Origin: Jacaranda mimosifolia
Lineage: Eukaryota > Streptophyta > Magnoliopsida > Lamiales > Bignoniaceae
NCBI GenBank assembly: GCA_018894105.1
Contig: CM032122.1
Location: 36,921,404 to 36,985,403 of the forward strand
DNA: 64,000 bases
Direction of reading: 5' to 3'
In this document: positions 49,976-61,576 of the stretch, one piece after another
Layout of the letters: every line of letters begins with the position of its first letter
Numbering within the stretch: the stretch's first letter is position 1
Made by a program: the position numbers and the translations under genes
Notes under the pieces: generated by a model
The model's database searches: none
What the model was told of the DNA's origin: nothing
The model's input: the letters and a program-made list of their open reading frames with translations, nothing else

Positions 49976-50481
49976 GAAATAAAGACATACTGGTAAGATG
50001 GAAGGTTTTAACTAATGTGTGTGCTTATTATGCCTAACAAGCTTGTATGCCTATGGAAATGACTCTTTTATCCTTTTGTTTTATGATAGAATTATCTTTT
50101 ATGATCTTCTTTTGGCATCCATTCCCCTTTCCCCACTTTCAGGGTGAAGTTCATTGCACAGCTCCCTTTCCCCACTCTCATGGTGAGATTCATTGAGCTG
50201 TTCCACAAAGAAAAACAGGGTCTTATTTGAAGGGATTGTTTGATTTTTGAATTGGTATTTGGTGGCTGTTCTACAAACACAGTTCAATAAGTAGAGTAGA
50301 GTGGATATTCCTCTTGGCTGCTGGTAATGCTCTATCACATCTTTATTCCACATTCAAGTTGTGGCTCATGATCCCCAAGAACCATTTCTATTGGCTTATC
50401 AATCTTTTTCTTAGTTTGGTTCCACAAAGAAAAGGAAAAAGTATGAGGAAAAAAAATATTGATTTTAGGATTTTCTTGGCT

Positions 50482-50682
50482 ATGTCTGGTTATATTTTGA
50501 AAACAAATTCATTTTGGCAAAAAGTAACCAAACATATGGGTCAATTTTTTGCCAAAACAACAAATATTAATTCCCATAATACCAATTCAAATCAATTGAC
50601 TCATTAATTCCCATAATACATATCATAATATTTTATCATTATTTTTATAATTAAAAAATCATATCCAATCATCACATATACA

Positions 50683-50728
<46 letters not shown>

Positions 50729-50891
50729 ATTCAATTTCATTTCATCCAAAAAATCCAACAAAAAAACATTGATTTGACTGTTATAATATAAATTATCTCA
50801 TCCCAAAATGTAAACAAACATACCAAAAACTCCCCAAAATAATTTTCTAACTATTTTCAAAACATACAATTCATATCCAAACATTTCCTTT
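50482..50891. mobile_element. Tourist-like MITE (TGTTTGGTTATGTTT family), copy D, eroded
   Basis: The left end TATGTCTGGTTATATTTTG and right end CATATCCAAACATTTCC are weak inverted repeats. The interior has the family's AAAAAACATTGATTTGACTG block. An (ATT)n tract of about 15 units (50683-50727) sits where other copies have a few ATT units, so it expanded inside the element. Confidence 0.55.
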
Positions 50892-51369
50892 GATTCTTTT
50901 TTTTTTTTTAAATGTTCATTTTGTTTGTCGTTGCATTTAAAGCAAAATAGTTAAGTGTCTAAGTGCATAAAAATAGTTCAATTTTTTTATTAAATTTTAA
51001 GAGAATAATATTCTTTCCATTGATTAAGTACTCTTTGTTTAATTTTCTAATTAAGTTCAAAATTTTTTAATTATTTTTATCATAATTAACATGATTTTTA
51101 ATTTCAACATACGTAAAATCCAAAAACATTGGGACGAGATCCTAATTTAAACATGGATTCTTATCCAAGTGACAAAAAGTTTATTTTTTTTTCTTCCCAA
51201 TTTTGTTTACCTCTGTTTTTTGTCAAAAATGTGTTTTATAAAAACAAATTCAAAATCACTTATATAATCTTATTAAGAAAAAAAAAAATTCATTTCAGAA
51301 AATTGGTATAAAGATATACAAACCTCTCAAGACTTCAGCCTAGCCCTTGAAAGGGCCAAGTCCAAAACC

Positions 51370-51550
51370 GGCCCAATTTTCTAATCAAAACCCAAAGGAG
51401 AGGTTTAAGAGACATTAGTGGCCCATTAGCCAAAATCTAAACCCAATCCAAATATCTAATTTCTAAACCTTTTTATCACTCAGCCGATAGGCCCAAAGCC
51501 TAAGTGGGCTTCTCCACTAATTTCACCCCGTCTCTCTACTAAAAACCCTA
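51370..51550 (+). promoter_or_regulatory. RPL12 promoter: Site II elements and telo-box
   Basis: GGCCCA, the inverted form of the TGGGCC Site II motif, occurs at 51370-51375, 51420-51425 and 51490-51495. TGGGCT follows at 51505-51510. A telo-box AAACCCTA lies at 51543-51550, some 80 bases before the start codon. Site II motifs (bound by TCP factors) with a telo-box are the standard arrangement of plant ribosomal-protein promoters and coordinate them with cell growth. Confidence 0.8.
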
Positions 51551-51627
51551 GCTTGTATTCCTCAATTTTGCTTCCATTTTCCAGCTCTCCACCGTCTCAT
51601 ACTCTCAGAGCCCAGCGACTGCCAGCA

Positions 51628-52128
51628 ATGCCGCCGAAGTTCGATCCCGCCCAGGTTGTCGACGTCTTTGTCCGCGTCACCGGAGGAGAAGTCGGTGCTG
51701 CCAGCTCCCTCGCACCTAAGATCGGTCCTCTCGGTCTGTCACCAAAAAAAATTGGTGAAGACATCGCTAAGGAGACCGCCAAGGATTGGAAGGGCCTACG
51801 CGTCACCGTCAAGCTTACTGTCCAAAATCGCCAGGCCAAAGTAACTGTCGTCCCCTCCGCTGCCGCATTAGTCATTAAGGCCCTGAAGGAGCCCGAGCGC
51901 GACCGCAAGAAGACGAAAAACATCAAGCACAACGGGAATATCTCCCTCGACGATGTCATTGAGATTGCCAAGGTAATGAGGCCTCGCTCCATGGCCAAGG
52001 ATTTGGCCGGCACTGTCAAGGAGATTCTAGGGACGTGCGTTTCTGTTGGATGCACGGTGGATGGGAAGGATCCCAAAGATTTGCAACAGGAGATCGCCGA
52101 TGGCGATGTGGAAATTCCCGAAGATTGA
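51628..52128 (+). CDS. RPL12: Cytosolic 60S ribosomal protein L12 (uL11)
   Basis: An intronless gene of 167 codons gives 166 residues, the normal plant length. The protein starts [20 protein letters not shown] and continues with the uL11 N-terminal domain ([20 protein letters not shown]). The C-terminal domain has [19 protein letters not shown] and the conserved [19 protein letters not shown]. uL11 binds the GTPase-associated region of large-subunit rRNA and forms the base of the P-stalk, where elongation factors dock. The frame is open upstream to 51553, but homologues begin at MPPK. The coding part is markedly GC-richer than the flanks, especially in third positions, as expected for a highly expressed gene. 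Confidence 0.97.
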   Translation: MPPKFDPAQVVDVFVRVTGGEVGAASSLAPKIGPLGLSPKKIGEDIAKETAKDWKGLRVTVKLTVQNRQAKVTVVPSAAALVIKALKEPERDRKKTKNIKHNGNISLDDVIEIAKVMRPRSMAKDLAGTVKEILGTCVSVGCTVDGKDPKDLQQEIADGDVEIPED

Positions 52129-53744
52129 GCTGGCGGAGGTTAAGTTTGCGATTCCCAATTTCACACAGTTTTTGTTATTTATTGTCTTTTTAATTACAAC
52201 TGGTTTTGGGAGTAAACTATTTTGAGAATACATATATTTTTTTTTCAAGAATTATGGGAAAGTATTCCATTAATGGTATTAGTACTATTATATTACAATG
52301 TAGTCTGGATACTGTTATCATTATAATTTTCTTTGCCCGAAAATTTTGGTTCGTTTTACGTGGTATGGCTTTTCTGGATGCTCTTTGCGCTCCGGCTATA
52401 TGAATTTATTGTGAATGATCAGTTTAAGTTTTAAATTTTTGCATTTGGTTTTTACTTTGGTGCTGGAAATTACTCTACTGGTTGAGTCTGATCGGTTGCT
52501 TTCCTTATATGGTTATCCAAGCCATGGCCTCGTAGGATGTATAATTATTTGATTCTGCTGCTAAGGAACAATAGTTTGGTGAGACGACAAGGAAATACAC
52601 TAGTTAGATGAATTCTGTGTATACTAAATCTTGCTGCAATATATATTGTAGTGCCGGATTGTGCTGTCAAGAACTGAGTAGACCAATCATGCTTCATGCC
52701 AATCATAGGACTGAAATGGTAGGTTTGAAAAAAGAATCATCCCTTTGTCTGTGCTTCACTAATTTTGTGTGCATGAGGGAACTAATGTGTTGCTATGTGC
52801 AGTTGCTTTCTGATTCTTATCTTGTATATGCTTGAGATTGTTTTTAGGCTGTTTAAGGATATGATGTACTGTTTTGGCATAATAAGAAGCGTTTGGTGGT
52901 TCTAACAAATATGAACACCTTTAGAATAAGTTGTGCATTTTGAGCTTGTATAGACTCTAATGGCCTATACATCTTGAGAAGACCAATAAGCTGGATATGA
53001 TGCCTACTGGCAATTTGTTGGACAAAATCAAATAAGATACTGAATTTTTATGAAGTATATGTTTAGGCCAAACTTGATCGTTGTCCACCCCAGTTATGTG
53101 ATACAATTTATGTTACATGAATCATGAATGAATCATTAGGCCTCTTGAAGAAGCCTTATCAGAGTTGAGCCCAACAACCTGGATTCCTTCCATAAGGTTT
53201 TAATATAGATCTCTAAGTTGATTCTTAGCTTTTTGGTCCTAATTGGGTTATATTATCAGGCATTAATTTGTATGTTGTTTGGCCCCGCTGGCACAAGTCA
53301 CTTCGGACCAAATTCATACTGACCTGCCCATTTGCCATTCGCACCCGCTGCCTTTCTAATTGGTTGCTCTGCCAAGCCTCTATTTGGTCACTCTTGCGTA
53401 TAAATGCATGTGTGGTAATTCATGTATAAATTAACGTGTACATATGCATTGTGGCCATGGTGTCCATTAGTGCTTGGGTCTCGGCTGTAGTGGCAAGAGT
53501 TTTGGCAGAGGGAAGAGAGTAGAAAAAGAAGGGGGAAGACTGGGTGGGAAAAAAAAAAACGAAAAGAGTAAGAAAACAGAAAAGGAGAAAAGGTTAAATA
53601 AGAAAAAAAAAAGAATTCTGTTTGAGAGGGAAAACAATCTTCTTTAGGATTCCATTTATAAATTTAAGAGAATAGTATAATGCCGAATATCGAAAAACAC
53701 CAACCCAAAGAACAGAAAATGATTCGGAACCTTAAGTAATTAAG
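52129..53744. other. RPL12 3' region and intergenic DNA
   Basis: The RPL12 3' untranslated region lies in the first few hundred bases. The remainder has ordinary complexity but no convincing open frame or splice pattern. Confidence 0.45.
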
Positions 53745-53747
53745 TTA

Positions 53748-54208
53748 GGGTTTGTTTGCTTCACATGATAAGTCATGATAGATATATTTTTAAATCTTAT
53801 CTTTTGTTTGCTTTATATTTTTATTGTTCATGATATCTTTACGACTTGGCATGGTATCAAAGGCCAAGTTGGTTTATGGATTAGGCCAAGATGGTTTAAT
53901 CTATTTTTCATCCTTTTAAATGTGATACGATAAGGAATGAAAAAGTTATACTTACCTCTTATATGAAAATTCTAATCATCATTTTGAAAATTTACTTTCT
54001 TAGAAGTTAGGACATTTTGGACATTATAAAGTATAATCACGTTGAGTAATCTAGCCAATCAAACATTATATAGTGTCGAGTGTGATATATCACTCATTTT
54101 TAAAATCAAAGCAAACAATAGATTATATGTGATTGGATATTATTTTTAGCTTATATATCATTAGTATATGAATCTTGCTTAATACTATGTGCCCAAACAA
54201 ATAAGCTG
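53748..54208. mobile_element. Tourist-like MITE (GGGCTTGTTTGCTTCA family)
   Basis: The left end is GGGTTTGTTTGCTTCACATG and the right end GCCCAAACAAATAAGCTG. TTA flanks both sides (53745-53747 and 54209-54211). The interior parallels the element at 24576-24992, including ACTTGGCATGGTATCA and TTACTTTCTTAGAAGTTAGG blocks. Confidence 0.68.
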
Positions 54209-54211
54209 TTA

Positions 54212-55377
54212 ATATAAAGTGGATTATCTTTCGATTAGAATGATGTTAGAAGTTACAATTTTGAAACTAGATTGAATTTTAACAAAATATAAAAAATAAT
54301 AATTTTTTTTTAGGAGAATAAAATTTTAAGTGTTGACAACATATGTACATAATATTATAGCTTGACATTGAAATTAATATACCTATACCCAAATTCAATA
54401 GTATGTGCTAGACCTAGACCCGAACTGAATGGGTATGGGTATGGTAGGGTCTATACCCTTATGTTACTCTATGCTTAAAAGTTATTCTTCATACTAATAT
54501 CAAAATTTAACCAATTAACTTAAACATTATCATACTAAATAAGTTAATTATCATACTAAAATTAAGCGTACGATAGTAGTTAAAAATATTTATTAATTTT
54601 ATAATGATACTATATTTTTCAACTTTATACTGTATATTTCCTTTAGTGTATCGAATGAGATAATACTATTTGAAAAATGGAAAGAATAAAAATAAAAAGA
54701 AAAGAAAAAATATAATTTATGAGGAGAGTAGAGACAAAAGAAAGATAACTTTTTCAATTTTTGTTCGTTTGGCATACCAAAAGTTAAATGCATAACTAAA
54801 CTAAATTAAATTAAATTAATTAATTTTAAATACTAAATTAATTTGCGAGAACTATAAAGGTTTTTCATGTGAGGAAAATTGAAGATTTTTTCGTACGGAA
54901 GAAAATGACGTCCGAGGTTTGATTTTTCGAATTTTGATTTACGGCTAGAGTTTGTATCCAGGCCTTGATGGACCCAATTAATGCAAAACACGTGGTCAGA
55001 GTTTGCATTTGATCTTTGCTGGTCACATTCAAAATGCCGAAGGACTAGAAGGTGATCCCAAATTTTTATTGATTTTTTTATTTTTATTATTTGTTGCTCC
55101 AAATAAAATTGATTGAGTTTACAATTAAGGTGAGTCTTGATTGAATAAGATAGGATAGAGTTTAGAGTATTATTATTTAGGTACTAAGTATGAATTAGTC
55201 CACATATTTAGTGAGTCTTGAGTTAGATCGAGTATAATAGAGTAATTTTTTTTATTTATATACATGCACGCTAGGGGTCCGATAGATTCAAACGCCTTAC
55301 ATCATATTTTATGTATAAGACTTGTGTGGTATGGCCAAATGGCCACCGACAGAGTAAGGTAGAATATAAGATCTTAA
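54212..55377. other. Intergenic DNA, no gene seen
   Basis: AT-rich. An open frame of 89 codons on the minus strand at 54833-55102 has near-normal composition but no recognised domain, start context or neighbours that support it. Confidence 0.35.
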
Positions 55378-55670
55378 GGGCCCGTTTGGTTTCATTTTCA
55401 AAGATCATTTTCATATTTTTTTACTATTTCAAAAATAAAACACATCACTTTTTACATACTTTCACCCAACATTATTTTTATTTTCAAAACACATTCTCCA
55501 ATAATCTATATATATTCTCTCTTTATTCCATTATTTCTATTTTTCTCCACATACAACATATTAAAACAACATAATTATTATTTTTTCAATAATTTATCAT
55601 TTTCAACTCATTTCCACTAACTTTTCAAATTTTAGAAATGATGGAAATGAAAATAAAACCAAACAAGCCA
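55378..55670. mobile_element. Tourist-like MITE (GGGCCCGTTTGG ends)
   Basis: The left end is GGGCCCGTTTGGTTTCATTT and the right end AAAATAAAACCAAACAAGCC. It shares its interior with 36366-36720 (ACATTCTCCAATAA and TTCTATTTTTCTCCA blocks). Target duplication is not resolved. Confidence 0.65.
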
Positions 55671-56023
55671 GGACCCTTCTCCACGCTACTTTCTACGACT
55701 ATGGCATGTGTAAGATGTGAATCACGCTACCCATTTATGAGGTAAACAGAAGGTTCAAATCTACATTAATATTTGTTTTGAATGAGTGTGCACGTCAAAG
55801 TACGGTTTACCTATGGAGTGACTTAGTCTCGAAGATGTTTAGTTGAGTAATTGAGATATACTTTGTAGAATTAATTACGCCAACAAAATTTGCGGTTTGA
55901 GATTGTGCCCAAAATTCCGGGAAGAATGGTACGCGACCAACCATCCATCTTTTCATTCTCATAACAGGCCCAAGACTTTGTACTTGTCTTACCCTCCTCT
56001 TGGTGGATTCTATTTCCACAACA

Positions 56024-56114
56024 CACGTGGAACTTCTTGGTAGCGTTCGAGCAATTCCACAATCTCTCCTTTTCTCAACTCGGATATTTCCCTCCCTTCT
56101 TTTGCCTATATAAA
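56024..56114 (+). promoter_or_regulatory. G-box and TATA box of the small unknown gene
   Basis: A G-box within ACACGTGG (CACGTG at 56024-56029) is followed about 80 bases later by TATATAAA (56107-56114). The start codon is some 120 bases downstream of the TATA box. The ACACGTGG form is also an ABRE core, so abscisic-acid or light-linked bZIP/bHLH control is possible. Confidence 0.65.
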
Positions 56115-56231
56115 CCCCCCGATCACTTGCACTTCTTTTCAACTCAAAATAAAAAAAAGGCATTGCTTGTATGTGAAGTGCGATTCTTGATTCCATCTTT
56201 CTCCATTGAATTACGTTTTCATTCTCTGAAA

Positions 56232-56492
56232 ATGGCGAAGAAGATGGTACGAATGGAGCAGTGCATGGAGGTGGCGCCGCCGCCTGTTGTGTTACCCGTG
56301 AAACCTTCTCATTCTCCAAAACTCGAGACCATCAGAGAGGAGAGAGCGGCAGAAGAAGGGCAGGATGGTTTCTTGATTCTTGATTTGAACTTCAACTGGT
56401 TCTACCATATTCTCTCTCACTTGCGGGTCGGGTTGTGTGGGAAAGTAGCGGTTTGGACTACGAGCCAGAATTTTCCAGGGTTGATTAATTAG
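56232..56492 (+). CDS. Small protein of unknown function, 86 residues
   Basis: I do not recognise this gene. An ATG-initiated frame of 87 codons ends in TAG at 56490-56492. The protein begins MAKKMVRMEQCMEV, followed by a proline-rich stretch (APPPVVLPVKPSHSPKLETI, about 15-34), an acidic segment (REERAAEEGQDG) and a hydrophobic C-terminal half (FLILDLNFNWFYHILSHLRV). It has no signal peptide. The reasons to call it a gene are its clear promoter spacing (G-box, then TATA, then a leader of about 90 bases), GC-rich third positions unlike the flanks, and its isolation from transposons. It is not an obvious shadow of a gene on the other strand. The frame is also open upstream to 56037, which would span the TATA box, so that part is not coding. 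Confidence 0.6.
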   Translation: MAKKMVRMEQCMEVAPPPVVLPVKPSHSPKLETIREERAAEEGQDGFLILDLNFNWFYHILSHLRVGLCGKVAVWTTSQNFPGLIN

Positions 56493-56602
56493 CATTAGCA
56501 ATTAAGTGCTTGAAGATACAATTAAGTCCGTGCTTCTTGTGCTTTTATGTAGTTGTTGAGGAATTTTCTTTCTATATTGTTTGCTTGGTTAGGGAAGAGA
56601 CC

Positions 56603-56632
56603 AGTGTGCGTGTGTGTGTGTGTGTGTGTGTT
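56603..56632. repeat. (GT)n microsatellite
   Basis: About 13 GT units, probably in the 3' untranslated region of the small gene that ends at 56492. Confidence 0.9.
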
Positions 56633-57689
56633 GATTTGCTGCAATTGCCCTGGTTTTTATGCGAAATAAATTGCAGTCTTTTTTATATAGTTTTGGCGCT
56701 TAATTAAAACTATTGTACATAAGTGTAACTAATATTGTTTTGAGCATTAATATATTACCTTTACTTTGAAGTCCTGTAAGGTTTCAAGTTCTATGTTTTA
56801 ATTGTTTTCCTTCTTCTATTTGTTAAATCATAGATTATAGATTAAAGTTAAGGTAACAAAATATATTTGATTATATATAAGAAGGAAATGAATGAAATAA
56901 GGTTATTCAATTCACATGTGGCAAGTCAAAACTATTTACTTTTCTTTTTGTATTTTAAGTGGTATTTCAACAATTGATAAAATATCGTCTCCAGAGCATT
57001 GTTTTTTCCTGGATATGCTCAATTCAGATTTAAATGTTATGACGTGAAATTTAAGAGACTCAATGTATTGTTATTGCTCTTTTTAGTGAAAATGGAGTCG
57101 CTTCATATTTTTCTTAACTTAATGTTTCAGACACTTGATATATATATTAATTGACATGGATCCAAATACTATACGATCTTACTGATTTCGATTTAGATTT
57201 GAGTTTATGCTAAGTTAATGTTATTTATCAAATTGTTTTTTGTCACTTCAAATACTTAATAATCACAAAATGAAACAAGCTTGATCACAATGTTAGTCAA
57301 AATGAAACAAGTGTGGGTGGCTGGGTGCAATGTAAATTGAGATAAATTGACAACTCATGGACATGAAATGACCACTATTTCAGTGCTGGTTTATGTCCCT
57401 TGTTCCAACTCTAATCCCTTGTTAGGCCCGTTCAATCTTGGAGCTAGCACCCCTTCCACGCTTCCAGAGATATGTTTTAATTCATATATTTCTGAAAAAA
57501 TTCAGTCCAAATTCGATTTCCCCACATTTATTCAATCTCACAATAAAAATATATAACAAGTGTAAAATCACTTGCCATGTGATTCAATATATACATCTAT
57601 TATACACATTTGTGTATAACAATTGAACAAAGAGAAGTGCTGAAAATGCGCTTAAATGTTCTTTTTAATAACATATATATACACATATT

Positions 57690-57835
57690 AAAAATTCTTT
57701 AAATTTCAAATTTCGAACTTCACACACACAAGTGTGAGGGGATATTACTCAACCAATTGTATACTTAAAATTCAAATTCTAAATTTCACACATATAAATA
57801 TAAAATTGATGCCACTTGACTAATTGAGCACTAAA
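57690..57835 (-). mobile_element. Two SINE head-like modules in tandem
   Basis: On the minus strand, CTCAATTAGTCAAGTGGCAT with AGAATTTGAATTTT is followed by CAATTGGTTGAGTAATATCC with GAAGTTCGAAATTTGAA. Each pair looks like an A box and a B box at tRNA spacing. Two adjacent heads suggest a dimeric or twice-hit SINE. Neither folds as an intact tRNA. Confidence 0.4.
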
Positions 57836-57850
57836 TCAATTAATTATTAA

Positions 57851-57977
57851 GGGGCTGTTTGATTTTGTTTTCTGAAAGTATTTTTATTTTTCATTGAAAA
57901 GAAATAATAAAAACTTAATTATAAATATATTTTTAAAAATAAAAATGAACTTTGAAAACAAAAACAAACGGCTGTAA
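57851..57977. mobile_element. Short Tourist-like MITE
   Basis: The left end is GGGGCTGTTTGATTTTGTTT and the right end AAAACAAAAACAAACGGC, with about 90 bp between. It looks like an internally deleted relative of 43985-44346. Confidence 0.5.
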
Positions 57978-58649
57978 ATGGTCAAATGCCAAGCGGGTAA
58001 AAATTAAAATGAGTCGAGCCAAAAATGACCAAAGAAAATCTAGCAAGTATCTTCGATTCTACTATTAATTTTCTTGACAGGACGGGTGGTGCAGTTCTGG
58101 CCACGAAAAAAGGGTTCAACGTTTAGAAAACGACTTATAATATTTTTTTTAGAAAAAAAAAAAGGACTGAAATTATGTAAAACAAACATCCCACCTTTCA
58201 ATTGTATATGACGAAGCCATATAATAATAAAATAATATCTTGTGGAGAAGCTAAAATTAAATGATGTAAGGAAACGTGGCGGGAAATGAGTGGATAGGAA
58301 TAATGAGTCATGACAGATGGTATTGGAGCTTTTGGTTGTCGCGGTCGATGGTCGGTGGTGCTACGTCAGCACCTCTTTCTTATTCACCCAACAGTATTAT
58401 TTTTGATTAATGACTTTTGTTTTATTTCCAGTTATCCAACATTAATTTCACTGCATTCTGCTTTATAAATTAGTAGCATTTTTTTAATAAAAAAGAAGCA
58501 TTGATTACACCACATATTAATTTCAACCAACAGTAGGAACAATTATTAATGAGTAATTAATTCGTAATAATTATAAAAAATATTTAATTATTATAGAAGT
58601 AAATTAATGCCAGTAGATTTAATAGAATCAGTTTAGCAATTACCAACTA
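57978..58649. other. Intergenic DNA, no gene seen
   Basis: It contains a unique, GC-richer stretch at 58260-58390 (GTGGCGGGAAATGAG, GCTACGTCAGCAC) that could be regulatory, but no coding frame. Confidence 0.35.
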
Positions 58650-58661
58650 GTACCGAATCAA

Positions 58662-58717
<56 letters not shown>

Positions 58718-59228
58718 TGAGACGAAAGAAAATTTTCATTAACTAAGAATCAAAAGCCAAAGCGTGATCTAATACTACTTAAGCAGACAATGTAGAATTT
58801 TGAAAATACAAAGCTTGTTTAGCTAGATGATGAGCACACATGTTCCCACTCCACCGAGTATGATTGAATGACATATGAATAAGATTAAGAAGAATTTTCC
58901 TAGCATCTAATATAATTAGACCTATAGATGATAAGTTGCAACTCGAATTTTGAAGTGCATGAGGACTGCAATGCAATCCCCTTCTATGTTTACTGAGGGC
59001 CAAGCAAAATCAGCACACACCTGACAAGCAAACCTGACCGCGAATGCTTCAGCAATTGCGGGATCAACTAGGATGGGAATAAGCCGAGAAAACCAAACTA
59101 CTGGGTGATCTCGGAAATCCCTTGCAATAACATCAATACCCTTTGAGTAAATAGCCCAATCAAAATTTACCTTAACCTGTGTATCAAGTGGACCTGGACC
59201 AGCGTAGCCGTAAGGTACCGAATCAATA
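58650..59228. repeat. Perfect 14-bp direct repeats flanking the LINE
   Basis: GTACCGAATCAATA is found at 58650-58663 and 59215-59228 without a mismatch. They bracket the LINE exactly between its truncated 5' end and its AAT tail. Confidence 0.9.
58664..59214 (-). mobile_element. 5'-truncated LINE with RNase H remnant and 14-bp target duplication
   Basis: On the minus strand, from about 59210, the translation runs KVNFDWAIYSKGIDVIARD..., then AEAFAVRFACQVC and NIEGDCIAVL, an RNase H domain of the type found at the end of plant LINE polyproteins. It breaks off at a stop near 58930 and continues in another frame with LLNLIHMSFNHTRWSGNMCA and HHLAKQAL to a stop at 58779, so it is a pseudogene with at least one frameshift. 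The acidic residues of the motifs (FD, AE, GD) are retained; DWA replaces the usual DGA. The 3' end continues for about 60 bases to an (AAT)n tail (58664-58717 on the plus strand as TTA units). GTACCGAATCAATA flanks both sides exactly (58650-58663 and 59215-59228), the target duplication of an L1-like integration. Confidence 0.85.
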
Positions 59229-60176
59229 AATTAAAGTTATAAGCAATAACTATTGGGAATTAGTTATAATGATAAATGGTATAATAAATTCTCGTTGATA
59301 ACTCTAAACTGTGAAATTCTAGTTGCATTCAATTTGATTCAACTTAATTAATTAGATATCAAATGTCGCTATATTTGTTTTTCATCATTAAAAATGTAAC
59401 CTACGTGTGAGAATATATTCATCACTTGCTCTTTAATTGATTTGAATATAATTAAATAAAAAATAATATTAATTGATTTGAATATAATTAAATAAAAAAT
59501 AATATATATATATTAATTTAAAATTGTCGATATATACACTCATTCCTAAAATGTAACAAGATATAAAGATTATTCAATTCCATCAAGAGCAACATCGATA
59601 TCGATAAGATCACTTAAATTGATTAAGTGCACAACAAACTCTTTTTATTTCATGTGTATATGTTTTTTTTATCATCTAGTGCAAAATTTGATAGGAGTTT
59701 GATAGCTCTTCTCTTAATTATGTGTTGGGTAATTGGATTGATTGAATTGAATCAACTAAAAGGGTCAGAGTTAAATCAATCTAATCAGTATAATCCTATA
59801 AGCCAAAAAAATAATTAGTCATTGAAAATTTATCTATTGAAAATCTTTTATCACTCAAATTAGTTTCCGAAGGTTTTGTAGGTCAAAATATTAAGAGAAA
59901 AATAAATGCGATAAATATAATTACATACCTGTCAATGTATATATAAAAAGTTAGTTGTCGCTTGACAAAGAGATCATGGCTGAAACTGATTGGATTTAGA
60001 TTGCTCATGTTTTAATATGCAATGCTACAAATTATCTGAGTTATGGTCAAATCAAATTGAATTAAATGAACTTAATTAAAAAAAAAATGCTTACTATAGG
60101 AGCATTGACTGATTATATGATTTCTCCAACTAATTATGCAAATTTAATAGGCTTGATTAATATTCATCGCAAACAC
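59229..60176. other. AT-rich intergenic DNA, no gene seen
   Basis: A short direct repeat (AATTGATTTGAATATAATTA twice near 59436-59490) is the only structure of note. Confidence 0.4.
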
Positions 60177-60179
60177 TTA

Positions 60180-60601
60180 CAATCCATTTAGTTTTATTTC
60201 TAGGACCTATTTCTATTTTTAGTTATTTCTAAAAGTTGGAAAGACAGTTATGATTTTGAAATGGAAATAAAAATATGTTGGGATAAATTGTTGGAAAATA
60301 TGATTAGAATAGGTATATGGTTGAAAAGATAATTGATTTATATATTTTTTCAAATTTAAAAAAGTTATTTTTAAAAAATATATGTATAGTTTATTAATTT
60401 TATAATAATAGCAGTAAATACTTTATGTCAAATTAAATTTGAATTTGATTGATATGATAATAAGATGATAGAGTAAATTTAAAATGAGTTTGAAAATAAA
60501 AATAAAAACACTTTGAGTGAAAATAAAAAAATTGATAATTTTTATTTTTTATCCTCGAGTAAAAATGGAAATGAGGTCGGAAAATGAAACCAAACAGGCT
60601 G
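60180..60601. mobile_element. Tourist-like MITE with TTA duplication
   Basis: The left end is CAATCCATTTAGTTTTATTT and the right end GAAAATGAAACCAAACAGGC followed by TG. TTA flanks both sides (60177-60179 and 60602-60604). The interior resembles 17261-17656 and 33276-33490 (AAAAGTTGGAAAGACAGTTA block). Confidence 0.65.
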
Positions 60602-61522
60602 TTATTCTCAAATTTGAATCATATATACGCACACTAAAGCAGCGCACCACAAGTTCTCAAATAATTGAAAACACTTTACAGGTGTATCACAGATAAATTC
60701 ATGTGGCAAATCTGTCATTACTTTATAAGACGACAACACATAACGCCCATCTTAAAATGTGTATTGCAAACTAAAAATAACTTTGATGTATGCATTAATT
60801 AATTATATTATCGAATAATGATTAGTGAACTCTAGGGGTGGCAAAATGGGTTGTAAACCATGGGTCCAACCCAATTTATATGATTTTGGGTTAGGTTGGG
60901 TTCCCAAATTTTGAGAATGGGTTGGGTTGTGGTGGGTTGTATTTGGTTTTGGTTCAATGTGGGTTTAAGTGAGTTAAAAATGGGTTCAAACAATTAATTT
61001 AATAAATTAAAAAATAATTTAAAATTAATAATAACAAATTTATATTATTTTTATTTTCTCATTTCTGTCAAAGTCTCGTAATTTTGGATCATTAATAATA
61101 TTTAAATTGAAATAATCATCTTGGACTTAGGTTAGTTGTCTTGAATTTTTCTCAAAATATAAATTTTAATATATGAATAATTTATGAAAGTGATCATAGA
61201 AATAAATATTGTATCTACTAATTAAAAATAAATTCTAAATTAAATTTGTTGCTTAACTAATATTGCATGTCAATAGTAAGATTGATATACAACTTATATA
61301 TATTAATTCTTGAAAAATAAAAATTATACAAATTATTTATTGAAAATTTAATATACATTTATTGGTGTGAATTTAGGAGTTGACGTTCGGATCGGGTAGT
61401 TTGGATTGAGTACCCAATTTTTTGGATAGTAATTTTAACTACCCCACACCAACTTGAAATTGTTGAGTACCCGACATTTCAGATATCCGACACTAAATAC
61501 TATTTAAAAAATTTAAAATAAA

Positions 61523-61560
61523 AAAAAACAAAAACAAAAACAAAAACAAAAACAAAAAAA
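61523..61560. repeat. (CAAAAA)n tract
   Basis: Six or so units directly upstream of the palindromes. Confidence 0.85.
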
Positions 61561-61576
61561 ACCAAGAAATTGAACG

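Noticed and set aside
51553..51627. 25-residue N-terminal extension of RPL12
   Set aside because: It covers the promoter-proximal leader right after the telo-box; all homologues begin MPPK.
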